From: Tabrizicola piscis
Lineage (GTDB): Bacteria > Pseudomonadota > Alphaproteobacteria > Rhodobacterales > Rhodobacteraceae
Direction: 5' to 3'
DNA length: 64,000 bases
Assembly (NCBI RefSeq): GCF_003940805.1
Contig: NZ_CP034328.1
Location: 1,091,001 to 1,155,000, forward strand
The position numbers and the translations under genes were made by a program. Below the pieces are notes generated by a model that saw only the letters and a program-made list of their open reading frames with translations, did no database searches and was not told where the DNA came from. This document shows positions 8,187-16,214 of this stretch, one piece after another; the first letter of the stretch is position 1; each line of letters begins with the position of its first letter.

Positions 8187-9566
8187 TCACGGCAACGGTG
8201 CAGACGGCTTGAGAACCCAGGGCTGGCTGCGCTGCGTTAAGTTTACGCAGCGGTCCGCTGGTGCAAGGACCCCGGGTGCAAGCGGGCCACTGATACCGCA
8301 AACGCTGTCGAGAAGCTGCCTTTGATCCTCTGAAAGGCGTTCTAGATCCAGATTCGTCAGGCTAGATCGTGCCGCCTGAAAAGCTTGGCCGATCGCAATG
8401 GGAACACTTTGGCCATAGCTTGCCGCCTGTTCCGCGAGGCGCATGACCCCACGAATTCGCTCATCACTTTGGGACAGGAGACGTCGGACCCGATCCGACC
8501 TAGTGACCGCAGCACGCAATGCGGCGCTGGACTCCACTTCATCAAACGAAGTGAGTTCCTCGACTGCGGCAACGACTTCTCCATAAGCTGACGCGAGCCC
8601 ACTAGAAGAGGATTCGGCCGCGTCAACAGACCGGATCGCATCGGCTACCCGCCGTTCGCGCGCCAGACTCTGCACCAGTTCCAACTGAGCCTCGACAGCC
8701 AATGAAATTGCAGCGGCGATCTCTGTGGGCACCTTGCGATGTTCCTCTTCAGAAAGCTCCGATGAAGCGTCCGAAAGCTCGCCCGCCGTTGTTCGATTAC
8801 GCGCGTGCCTAAACACTCCAGCCGCAAGTGACAGCCGTTGGAACTTCGCGGTAGCCATAGCTGCTTCGATTGCGGATATTGCCTCTAGCTCGGCGGCATC
8901 CGCACGCGCATGATCCAGAGGCAGCAATGCTCCAAGTGCCTTGTTCGCAGAAGTTAGAGCAGCCGCCCCGGGTTCAGCAGAAAGACGGCGGCTTGCGGCG
9001 ACCACGTCAGTCAACCGTCGATCGCTTGTCTGCTGTTCAGCCAGAGCAGATTGGCCTGCGGTCATCAACACCTTCTGCTCTTGAGATGCCAGAGACCGGT
9101 CTTCGGGAGTCAGCGCGGTATAGGCATTGGCGACATCATCAACGAGGCGCGAAACCACATTCGACCGCCAAGCAGTAATGGCCTCAGCAAGGGCTTCCCA
9201 TCGTCCCTGCCGGGTGAGGTTCTCACCTAGGTAAGCGTCAACTGACGCGAGCATCGTTTTCCTGTCCGAGCTTGAAGCGTCTGACATTGTGAAGACACCA
9301 AAAGACTCCCGAAGTGCAAAAAGCTGATCCACAGGTACTGCCTGCCCATTCGCAATGGTCGACGCCGCTGAAGCCAGTTGCATCCAAATCTGCTCGCTAT
9401 CTTTCAGGGCGGAAGCACAGTCGGAGGAAGTAGAAATAGCGCCATCATGCACCGGAAGCATACGGTCGCGATCAACGTCAGTCAGTGCCGTTGACGCAGC
9501 AAGCAACTCCCTGCAACTCGGTGCAGAATCCAAGGGCTTGGATATTCTCAAGGCAGCCTCTGCCAC
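8187..9566 (-). CDS. Putative extracytoplasmic domain, separated from upstream gene by one stop
   Basis: A 459-residue frame starting at GTG (MAEAALRISK). It is alanine/serine-rich and largely helical, without recognised motifs; three cysteines are visible near the N-terminus (CRELL, SDCAS) and the C-terminus (CGIS, DRCVNL). It lies in the same reading frame as the HEPN/Lon-like gene. Only TAA (9626-9624) and about 19 sense codons separate that protein's last helix from this start, and no Shine-Dalgarno precedes the GTG. It therefore looks like the C-terminal, probably periplasmic, half of one membrane protein of roughly 980 residues interrupted by a nonsense codon, though independent translation cannot be excluded. 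Confidence 0.6.
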   Translation of the reverse strand: MAEAALRISKPLDSAPSCRELLAASTALTDVDRDRMLPVHDGAISTSSDCASALKDSEQIWMQLASAASTIANGQAVPVDQLFALRESFGVFTMSDASSSDRKTMLASVDAYLGENLTRQGRWEALAEAITAWRSNVVSRLVDDVANAYTALTPEDRSLASQEQKVLMTAGQSALAEQQTSDRRLTDVVAASRRLSAEPGAAALTSANKALGALLPLDHARADAAELEAISAIEAAMATAKFQRLSLAAGVFRHARNRTTAGELSDASSELSEEEHRKVPTEIAAAISLAVEAQLELVQSLARERRVADAIRSVDAAESSSSGLASAYGEVVAAVEELTSFDEVESSAALRAAVTRSDRVRRLLSQSDERIRGVMRLAEQAASYGQSVPIAIGQAFQAARSSLTNLDLERLSEDQRQLLDSVCGISGPLAPGVLAPADRCVNLTQRSQPWVLKPSAPLP

Positions 9567-9623
9567 GCGGACTAAGCGTTCATCACTCGCCTGAGCTTGA
9601 ATCGGGTCCAGTCTGGAAGCACC

Positions 9624-11132
9624 TTACCACTCGCTTACCGCGAACGCTCCGCCCAAAAGGACTGCACCTGCAACGACCGCCGCAGCGAGTGCCGGTCGTC
9701 TGGAGTGTCTTACGGCGACGCCTGAACTGCTCGGATCAGCATCTTCGTTCGTGTCAACGACTTCATCACCAACTGATTTGAGAACTTGCGGGCGTGTCCT
9801 TTCGTCCACGAGCAGAGGATCAGCGCCCGCGGCGAAGATGTCGTGCAACTCATCGACGTGAGTAACAGCGCGCCATTCGAACTGCACTTGATCAAGCAAT
9901 TCACGTGTCTGAGCATCCGACGCATCAAGATTTTCTTTAGGAAATATGAAGAACGATCCGGACGGGGCAGAGCGCACAAGCAACCGGACCTTTGCTTGGA
10001 ACTCGTCAACCTGGATCACCGTGCCCTGACCATCACGCTCCAGAATTCCAGTTGCCACGATATGTCGACCCGCCAAACCTTCGGCTACGCCATATCGAGC
10101 AGTCTTGTCGGCGATGGCTGCGGCCAATCCAAAGCTGTTCCCGCCAAAGTCACTCGGGTCAATCCGGGCACGGGTAGATTGCTCAGTCCTTGAGCCATCA
10201 AGCTCGTGATGGCGGGCATCCGCAATGATCTGGTGGTACCCATTGTTGCGCTCGACCCCTGAGAACGTCGAAGCAAACGTGATCCGGCCAGTGGGCGATG
10301 AGTATGTAGATGTGCTGATGACGCCGTAATCACTTTCATCGTCAGACAAGGCTGAAACAATAGGAAAGAGCACGACACCCTTCGCCGGGGAAGGAATGGC
10401 ATGCCTGCGTCGCCCATTCAGCATAGGCGCGGGCTGAATTGACTGTGGCCGGGAAGCAAGCTGACTTTGCACCGCCTCTGCCACGAGGCCGCGAATCTCG
10501 TCCTTGTCAGTTGTCGAGAGTTTTGGCGGAGCCTGCTTGGCGTGAGACAGCAACTCTTGCATCATCGTGAGGATCGTCCCCATCTCTGACGGTAGCGCTC
10601 CAGGCGTTGCGCCTGCATCCATTGCCTTGTTGATTGTGATGATCAGTTCATCCTCTGAGCTGATCAGCTTTTCGAGCGTCTTCAGCTTCGAAACCCCGGA
10701 TCGGCTGCCCAGAATATCGAGAAGAGTGATGGTTTCTTTCACATCCGCTAGAACCTGTTCCCGGCTTGGAGGAAGGTGCTGCTCGTGAGTCGTTCGGTTT
10801 CTGCTGTTTATCCTGCTGAAAGTCAGGTTTCTGATTGTGCTATTGCTCTCTCTGAACTCTCCAGCCCTCGCAAGCTGCTGCAAAATTATCATCGTCTTGT
10901 TGTGATCACAGTTGAAACCCTGATCACTGAATTCGACAGTCATGAACTTCTTGGTGCCGTCAGAATTCTTCTCTTCCGCATAGACACTGACCTTCCGGTT
11001 CAGGGTTTCGAGCCACGCCTTGCCCCATTTCGCCTTGAGAATCTCGGCAACTCGCAATCCAAGTTCGCGGCGCGCGATAAGTTGCACTTGCGCAAGAATT
11101 GCAGCTGCTTCAATCGGAAGACTCTCACTCAC
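9624..11132 (-). CDS. HEPN (Swt1-like) plus Lon-type protease-like membrane protein
   Basis: A 502-residue protein starting at GTG with AGGAAA upstream. The N-terminal 20-145 region is helical with RNRTTH (R111-H116), the RxxxxH motif of HEPN ribonucleases, in a Swt1-like context. Residues about 250-420 resemble the S16 (Lon) proteolytic fold: GGNSFGLAAAI offers a nucleophile Ser333, and VDEFQAKVR offers Lys381 for a Ser/Lys dyad. A hydrophobic helix (ALAAAVVAGAVLLGGAFAV) ends the frame, followed by TAA. The plausible architecture is a cytoplasmic RNase/protease sensor tethered to the membrane. It follows the 178-residue gene by 36 bp. Domain calls are by eye and should be tested by profile search. 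Confidence 0.65.
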   Translation of the reverse strand: MSESLPIEAAAILAQVQLIARRELGLRVAEILKAKWGKAWLETLNRKVSVYAEEKNSDGTKKFMTVEFSDQGFNCDHNKTMIILQQLARAGEFRESNSTIRNLTFSRINSRNRTTHEQHLPPSREQVLADVKETITLLDILGSRSGVSKLKTLEKLISSEDELIITINKAMDAGATPGALPSEMGTILTMMQELLSHAKQAPPKLSTTDKDEIRGLVAEAVQSQLASRPQSIQPAPMLNGRRRHAIPSPAKGVVLFPIVSALSDDESDYGVISTSTYSSPTGRITFASTFSGVERNNGYHQIIADARHHELDGSRTEQSTRARIDPSDFGGNSFGLAAAIADKTARYGVAEGLAGRHIVATGILERDGQGTVIQVDEFQAKVRLLVRSAPSGSFFIFPKENLDASDAQTRELLDQVQFEWRAVTHVDELHDIFAAGADPLLVDERTRPQVLKSVGDEVVDTNEDADPSSSGVAVRHSRRPALAAAVVAGAVLLGGAFAVSEW

Positions 11133-11168
11133 GGCTTTCCTACGCCCCTCTTGTTTTGCGAACTTGTC

Positions 11169-11705
11169 CTACAGCTCCAGGCGCAGGGTATGCCTCTTCA
11201 GCCTTTCCGCAGGTGTCTTGGACTGTTCTGCCCAAGCCCCACCGAAACACCCCTGATCATCGGGCACGCCCGACGCCCAGATAAGGCCACCGCTGTCCCG
11301 CAGCGTCACAACTGTCCTTGGAGGGAGAGTCACCAAATATGTCGATTCCAATTGGCACAAGATCGACCATTCTGCGCCTGGAAGATCATCGTGGAAGACG
11401 ACGACCGAAAAGCCCTTGCCCTGAACCTGCTGGACATCGTCGCCTTCACCAGAAGCCGCCAGCCTGCGCTCCGAGTAGCCGAGGCCAGCGCCTGCAATAG
11501 CCTCCGCCAACTCTCTCCGGACCTCCCGGCGGACAGCCAGAAAGTGATCCCGAGCGTCTGGGGACGACCACAACAACAACCGCTCTTCGACCGACAAAGG
11601 AGGATTGCCAGCCAGAGCGGACCTGATCCGATCATCGCTAAACGCGCCTTCGGCCGGTTCTTGGCCGCGCAGAATATCTGCAAAGAGTTTTGATCGCTTG
11701 TTCAT
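11169..11705 (-). CDS. Hypothetical protein, middle gene of HEPN operon
   Basis: A 178-residue soluble protein starting at MNKRSKLFADIL; its ATG overlaps the stop of the preceding gene (ATGA). The N-terminal half is helical and charged; the C-terminal half (LVTLPPRTVVTLRDSGGLIWASG) suggests a beta domain. The N-terminal LSVEERLLLWSSPDARDHFL recalls small anti-sigma-like or adaptor proteins, but I do not recognise a family. Overlap and strand tie it to the HEPN/Lon-like protein downstream. Confidence 0.65.
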   Translation of the reverse strand: MNKRSKLFADILRGQEPAEGAFSDDRIRSALAGNPPLSVEERLLLWSSPDARDHFLAVRREVRRELAEAIAGAGLGYSERRLAASGEGDDVQQVQGKGFSVVVFHDDLPGAEWSILCQLESTYLVTLPPRTVVTLRDSGGLIWASGVPDDQGCFGGAWAEQSKTPAERLKRHTLRLEL

Positions 11706-12283
11706 AAGATTTGTGGCCCCAGAAGTTTGTAGCGCAGGGTTTTGTCGAAGCACTCACGGATTGCCGCAGCACCCAGTTCGTATCGGTTGTTAAAGGTCGC
11801 CCGACCAATCCCCTTTCGGGTCATGTAGGCCGCCTTCTTTTCGCCGTGGGCTTCATCCAGACCTGCATCCACGGCCAGCACTTCGAACAGTTCCGGCTCC
11901 TTCTTGCGGAGCTGTTCGAGGCAGAAGTTCCCGGTCAGGTCGCGAACAAGGGCCTCTTCATTCTCCATCGCAAGTGTCGTCAGCGCATTGGCATATTCCG
12001 AAGCGGCCTTGTCCTGGCACTCTGGCAGGAACTCTTCGAAATATGCCCAAAGACCTGCGAGCGTGCGGTTCGGGATGTTTTTGTTTCCTTCGTACTGAAC
12101 CTTCAACTTCTCGAAGACAGCAAGCACGTGCTCGTCCGATCCGCGCAGAGCAAGCGGCGTGCTGGCGTTTTCGGGCGCAGTCGCAATTGTGTCGCTCACC
12201 CTCTTGACCGCCTCCCAGGTCTTCAGCCGGTGGGCTTGTGTTGCAAAACCTCGGACAAGAGCTGAAGTTGTCCGGGGGTTCAT
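11702..12283 (-). CDS. Hypothetical protein, first gene of HEPN operon
   Basis: A 193-residue, mostly helical soluble protein (MNPRTTSALVRGF). No motif is recognised; the tail GIGRATFNNRYELGAAAIRECF resembles a helix-turn-helix or sigma-like helix pair, so a DNA- or protein-binding role is possible. The MITE at 12285-12431 is inserted directly upstream, its end just one base before the ATG. The apparent Shine-Dalgarno (AGGGG, 8 nt away) comes from the MITE terminal repeat. Confidence 0.65.
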   Translation of the reverse strand: MNPRTTSALVRGFATQAHRLKTWEAVKRVSDTIATAPENASTPLALRGSDEHVLAVFEKLKVQYEGNKNIPNRTLAGLWAYFEEFLPECQDKAASEYANALTTLAMENEEALVRDLTGNFCLEQLRKKEPELFEVLAVDAGLDEAHGEKKAAYMTRKGIGRATFNNRYELGAAAIRECFDKTLRYKLLGPQIL

Positions 12284-12284
12284 G

Positions 12285-12431
12285 TGAATAGCCCCTAGTT
12301 TGCTAACCCCGATCCTCAACCTGGGCCACCGCATCGCGCTTGAACTCGTCTGGGAACTTCGTGCCGGACATCGCGTCCTCCTTGCTTCCAAAATTACCAA
12401 GCAAGGCGTCTACAAATCTAGGGGCTATTCA
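12285..12431. mobile_element. 147-bp IS3-family MITE / deletion derivative
   Basis: Perfect 14-bp terminal inverted repeats (TGAATAGCCCCTAG at 12285-12298, complement at 12418-12431) flanked by a 3-bp duplication ATG (12282-12284 and 12432-12434). Three-base duplications are usual for IS3-type elements, and the interior holds the first 22 codons of an IS3 OrfA. It is thus a non-autonomous element mobilised by a full copy elsewhere. Confidence 0.85.
12303..12371 (-). pseudogene. IS3-type transposase OrfA N-terminal fragment
   Basis: An ATG followed by MSGTKFPDEFKRDAVAQVED and a TAG. This is the start of the IS3-family OrfA HTH domain, truncated before the recognition helices by the internal deletion that created the MITE. 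Confidence 0.75.
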
Positions 12432-12560
12432 ATGACATGCTCAGAACGGCCTTACGCTACTCCACCCGGTCGTTCAGGACACAGGTCGCGACATCGTTCG
12501 TGCGGAGGTCAGATCAACCATTCTCCGCAGAGGGCGGAGAAAGTGACAAGGGAGCAAACT

Positions 12561-12710
12561 TTGATGGCAGTTCTATTGCCATCTCTGTCGTCAATCTGGC
12601 TTGATGGCAGACTGATGACGACAACGCGCCTTGGCGTCAGAATGGCTCCCAATTCTGTTGCCAAGCTATCTTGGTGTGACTAGGTTATCGTCAAATCTCT
12701 TTGATGACAG
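12561..12710 (+). promoter_or_regulatory. Cluster of TTGATGRCAG repeats upstream of fic
   Basis: TTGATGGCAG occurs at 12561-12570 and 12601-12610, TTGATGACAG at 12701-12710, and the inverted form (complement TTGACGACAG) at 12585-12594. In addition, GATGGCA/TGCCATC at 12563-12583 forms a 7-bp inverted repeat. The last copy ends 13 bp before the Fic ATG. These look like operators, perhaps for autoregulation through the Fic protein's C-terminal winged helix. Confidence 0.5.
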
Positions 12711-12723
12711 AATCGGCACAAAT

Positions 12724-13857
12724 ATGGTCACCAAACCTTACGATCTGACAGATGCGGTCACCTATCATGTCGGCACCTTTCCCCCATCTGCCCTCGACTA
12801 CGAGGTTTTGCTCGGGCCACTCGAAGAGGCGGCGGCCTCCCTTGCGCGGTACGATACCAAGATGTCGGGCATGGTGAACAGCGAGTTGTTCCTCGCCCCC
12901 CTGCGCCGCCAGGATGCGGTCACCTCCTCCCGGATGGAAGGGACGATTTCGACCATCGAGGAACTGTACCGACTTGAAGCCGAAGAGGATGCAGGCAGCG
13001 CTGACCCTTACCGGGAGGCCCGCAACGACGACGTCGAGACCTACCTGTACTCCCGCGCGCTGCGGAATGCACAGCAGGCGCTGGCCGATGGAGCGCCGCT
13101 TGGCGAGCATCTGATCCGCACCGCCCACCAGCAGCTGCTGTCCTTCGGCCGGGGAGCCCGCAAGCGCCCCGGCAGCTACAAGGTTGAACAGAACTACATC
13201 GGGGACGAACGGCGGGGAAAGATCTACTACGTCCCGATCGCGCCGGAGCAACTGGGCCCGGCGATGGCCGAACTCGTCCGCTACATCAACGAGAGCGCGA
13301 TGCGGCCGCTGATCCGCACTGCCATCGCGCATGTGGAGTTCGAGGCCCTGCACCCTTTCGAAGACGGCAATGGCCGGATCGGTCGTATGCTGATCACCCT
13401 GATGCTCTGGAAACTTGGCGTCCTGCATCAGCCGAACTTTTTCGTGTCCGGTTACTTCGAGGCCCACAAGGACGAGTACATCGAGCGAATGCGTGCGGTT
13501 TCCGCCACAGGCGATTGGACCGGCTGGGTGGTATTCTTTCTCCAGGCGATGCACGCCCAAGCGACGGTCAACATCCAGACTGCGGACGCGATCTTCCGCC
13601 TGCACGGCGAGATGCGGGAACGGTTCCGCGAGGTGCTGAATTCGCAGTTCCACGATCAGGCGCTCGACTATGTGTTCGCGAGCCCAGTCTTCCGTAACGA
13701 CCGGTTTGTAGAACGATCGGGAATTCCTCCCTCATCCGCCCGCGCGCTCTCACGACGGCTTGTCGAGGCGGGCCTTCTGCGCACCATCGAAGCCGCATCC
13801 GGGCGCAGGGCCGCGATGTATGCCTTCGATCCGCTACTCGATCTGCTGAAGGTCTGA
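12724..13857 (+). CDS. Fic-family protein with inhibitory N-terminal motif
   Basis: A 377-residue Fic protein: an N-terminal Fic_N region, the catalytic loop HPFEDGNGRIGR with the essential His, and a C-terminal winged-helix-like segment (ERSGIPPSSARALSRRLVEAGLL). The N-terminal helix carries SSRMEG, an (S/T)xxx(E/D)G-type inhibitory motif that blocks ATP binding, so this is a class II, self-inhibited AMP-transferase. The start at ATG 12724 is chosen because homologous sequence begins there; an open frame 31 codons longer adds nothing recognisable. The gene ends close to the 13975 att copy and has its own terminator. Within element 2 it is cargo; a toxin or signalling role is inferred. Confidence 0.88.
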   Translation: MVTKPYDLTDAVTYHVGTFPPSALDYEVLLGPLEEAAASLARYDTKMSGMVNSELFLAPLRRQDAVTSSRMEGTISTIEELYRLEAEEDAGSADPYREARNDDVETYLYSRALRNAQQALADGAPLGEHLIRTAHQQLLSFGRGARKRPGSYKVEQNYIGDERRGKIYYVPIAPEQLGPAMAELVRYINESAMRPLIRTAIAHVEFEALHPFEDGNGRIGRMLITLMLWKLGVLHQPNFFVSGYFEAHKDEYIERMRAVSATGDWTGWVVFFLQAMHAQATVNIQTADAIFRLHGEMRERFREVLNSQFHDQALDYVFASPVFRNDRFVERSGIPPSSARALSRRLVEAGLLRTIEAASGRRAAMYAFDPLLDLLKV

Positions 13858-13865
13858 ATCAAGAA

Positions 13866-13888
13866 AGCCCCCGCTTCTCCGGGGGGCT
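13866..13888 (+). terminator. Rho-independent-like terminator after fic
   Basis: A stem AGCCCCC/GGGGGCT with a 9-nt loop begins 9 bp after the Fic stop and is followed by CTTC rather than a long T run. Position and stem strength favour termination. Confidence 0.6.
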
Positions 13889-13896
13889 CTTCAAAC

Positions 13897-13916
13897 GTTG
13901 ACCAAGTGTTGACAAG
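13897..13916 (+). repeat. Paired GTTGAC repeat, right arm site of element 2
   Basis: GTTGACCAAGTGTTGACAAG, two units 11 bp apart, starting 78 bp before the att core at 13975. Matches the left copy at 8129-8148 in 18 of 20 positions. Confidence 0.7.
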
Positions 13917-13933
13917 ACTCCGGCAACGCAGAA

Positions 13934-13951
13934 AGCGCCCCGTGGGGCGCT
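13934..13951. repeat. Hairpin next to att core
   Basis: A perfect palindrome with arms AGCGCCCC and GGGGCGCT around GT. The same hairpin with loop TTG lies at 61367-61385 beside the tRNA, where it can act as terminator of the rRNA-tRNA transcript. It was evidently carried with the att region. Confidence 0.6.
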
Positions 13952-13974
13952 GCGTATGTGATTGATATGTTTGT

Positions 13975-14027
13975 TAAATTTGGTTGCGGGGACAGGATTT
14001 GAACCTGTGACCTTCAGGTTATGAGCC
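13975..14027 (-). repeat. att copy: perfect 53-bp repeat of tRNA-fMet 3' half
   Basis: Identical over 53 bp to 61409-61461, covering the sequence from just 5' of the anticodon to the CCA plus six flanking bases. The 5' half of a tRNA is missing. It is the displaced target end of element 1 and the other end of element 2. Confidence 0.92.
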
Positions 14028-14167
14028 ACAATCCAAGCAATTTTGATAGCTTAGGAATTTCAACGGCTTACGGGCCAACCGTTTGATTCTCCGCGATCTC
14101 TATGTTCGCAGCGGGCAAGATTCGCCGTCTTTCGGCAGCAAACGTGGCGCAAAACATGCAGTGGCGG

Positions 14168-14187
14168 GTTGATGTGGCGTTGATGTG
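14168..14187 (+). repeat. Paired GTTGATG repeat, left arm site of element 1
   Basis: GTTGATGTGGCGTTGATGTG, two units 11 bp apart, starting 141 bp inside the att core. Identical over 20 bp to 61330-61349. The rest of 14028-14348 has no gene. Confidence 0.75.
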
Positions 14188-14348
14188 AAGAGATCAATGG
14201 TGAGATGACGATGACACTAATCGCTTTTGGGCGAAAATGGAGTTTTCCTGCCAAACATAGACAGACCTCACGAACTTGCACACTTAGCAATTTCGCCAAG
14301 CCCGGGTACCGCTGAAAACATTGGAACGAGGAAAGCCGGCTTGATTCC

Positions 14349-15938
14349 TCAGAATCCATACTGAATCAGATCAAAGCGGCAAACAAGCTTACGATATTGC
14401 GACAGATACGGTTCACCTTTCGGGTGCTTGGCGTTTGTCCGCAAAAAATCTCGCAATACTGCCATGTTCAGATCGCCACTTGGCTGAAAGCCGATCATGA
14501 TGACTGCCTCGTTAGGAGATGACGATTTTTCAATAATCTGCTGGGTGTTCAGATTCGCGAAGCCACTCAAATAACGTTTCCTATACGAAGGGTATGTATA
14601 GTCTGCTCCTCGCAGCTTCTGAACAATCTTCTTCGCTCCTTCATATTTAGATGCCGCCAATTCAGCATCAGAAGTTATACCAACGTTCTTAAGGTAGCGA
14701 AAAACTGGAATGAACTTCTTGCTTGTTCGGGCATATATTGGAAATGCCGTGCCAAGTAGATCGGGCCCGTGAAACTTTGATTCATCCGCCAGACAGTCTT
14801 CAAACAGTTCATTCGCACCTACGCCAGCATATCCTTTTGCAGCGAGGCGCTCTTCAGCTTTCTGGCCGAATTCTTGCCGATGCTTGGCAACGCCGACGCC
14901 TACGACGAACTCTACAGCGTCTGCACTATCAATGTCCTCAAAATCAACAACTGCAATTTTCTTCTCTACATCCGCAGAAGCATGCACCAGTTCGTACAGC
15001 TGCTCTTTGAAGAAGCGCAACACACGCGCTGGAATTTTGCGCTTAGTGCCAGTCAGTGCAGCGTAAACCTGACCAAGGTCAGCTACCTTTGCAACCATCA
15101 TTGTAACACTGAAATCGCCCGACTGGATCGTTGTCTTCTCTATCGCTGGAATTTCTCCTTCCTTCGCTCTCTGCACAAAGATGAGGTTCTCTTGGAAGGC
15201 AGCGATTTTGTCCTGGGTCAAGCACTGTGCGATGGAGGTGATAATCGCGCGGATGTGTGGGTCCGTAATCGAATAGCCTATGAAAATAATCGGGTGCTCA
15301 ACAAAGATCGTGACAAGCTTTGCAGCCAAGTATGGGTTCTTCGCTGAAAATTCAGCATAGTCCTCTGCAGTTAGGACCAGTGTACTAAAATCAGAGGAGG
15401 AGCCATGGATTTTATATATTTCTCCAATTGCTTGCGGATTTGAAAAAAGTAGTTCCTGCTGACCTACAAATACTTTGTAGTCCGGAAATAGTTCCTCAAG
15501 AAGCGAGTCCCAGTTAGTCGTAATTATCCCGTCAATCGCAATATCGGAAAAAGACGCAATCTCAGGACCAAAGCCGGAGGAACGAGCATCCTCGAGCGAA
15601 AACCTGTCCATGTATGCCGCTATGTCGACTTTCAACGCGTCCGATTGCCCCTTAACGGAACCGGCCGCCGATTTCCGACTTGCCTCAGCTTCCGGTGCAG
15701 TCCACCACCACTCATTGTAATCAATTGCCATCAATGACGCTGCCGTCGGAAGGTCACCGTTGGCTTTCGAGCTATAATATCCAAAATCACGAATCGGTGC
15801 ACAAAACCTTTGAAGCAGCCCCGCCCAATCTTCAATTGCGAGATATCGACGCGAGAACCCAGAACCGACAAACAGGAACGGAGCGGATGCGTGCTTCTGC
15901 AGCAACTCTTTCAAGACAACGGCTGGATCATCGGGCAT
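14349..15938 (-). CDS. SIR2-like domain protein (putative NAD-consuming defence effector)
   Basis: A 529-residue protein. Residues about 10-280 form a SIR2-like Rossmann domain: nucleotide-binding FLFVGSGFSRR, TTNWDSLLEELF, the catalytic-type His in KIHGSSSDF, and IFIGYSITDPHI. The C-terminal 250 residues match no domain I know and may sense the trigger. Proteins of this build deplete NAD during phage infection (DSR, ThsA and relatives), so an abortive-infection role is inferred. Start at ATG 15938 (MPDDPAVVLKEL); an upstream TTG is possible. The base composition is more AT-rich than its neighbours, a sign of separate acquisition. It is transcribed towards att. Confidence 0.78.
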   Translation of the reverse strand: MPDDPAVVLKELLQKHASAPFLFVGSGFSRRYLAIEDWAGLLQRFCAPIRDFGYYSSKANGDLPTAASLMAIDYNEWWWTAPEAEASRKSAAGSVKGQSDALKVDIAAYMDRFSLEDARSSGFGPEIASFSDIAIDGIITTNWDSLLEELFPDYKVFVGQQELLFSNPQAIGEIYKIHGSSSDFSTLVLTAEDYAEFSAKNPYLAAKLVTIFVEHPIIFIGYSITDPHIRAIITSIAQCLTQDKIAAFQENLIFVQRAKEGEIPAIEKTTIQSGDFSVTMMVAKVADLGQVYAALTGTKRKIPARVLRFFKEQLYELVHASADVEKKIAVVDFEDIDSADAVEFVVGVGVAKHRQEFGQKAEERLAAKGYAGVGANELFEDCLADESKFHGPDLLGTAFPIYARTSKKFIPVFRYLKNVGITSDAELAASKYEGAKKIVQKLRGADYTYPSYRKRYLSGFANLNTQQIIEKSSSPNEAVIMIGFQPSGDLNMAVLRDFLRTNAKHPKGEPYLSQYRKLVCRFDLIQYGF

Positions 15939-16214
15939 TGGCGGTGCTTTCGTACAGTGTCCAACCTCTTGCTTAGTTCGCAATCCTAGCAATCGCAATC
16001 CGGCAGATTACGTCAAGCGAGTGAGTGATCGAACGCCAGCGTTCGATCTTGGTTTGGTTTCGTCAGATGGCTTCCTAGGTCGTGCGAAGTTTCACTTAAG
16101 AAACCTCACGGCACCACCCGTTTGCCCCACACCAAGTACCTCTGGGCAGCCGGAGTGATGACCGCGACGACGTCGCCCGGCTGATACAGACGCGAGGCCG
16201 TCCCAACTTAGCCC

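Noticed and set aside
16100..16214. Coding-like fragment reading LYQPGDVVAVITPAAQRY downstream of the GIY-YIG fusion
   Set aside because: Frame has no start codon and is preceded by a stop; too short to assign, perhaps a gene remnant.
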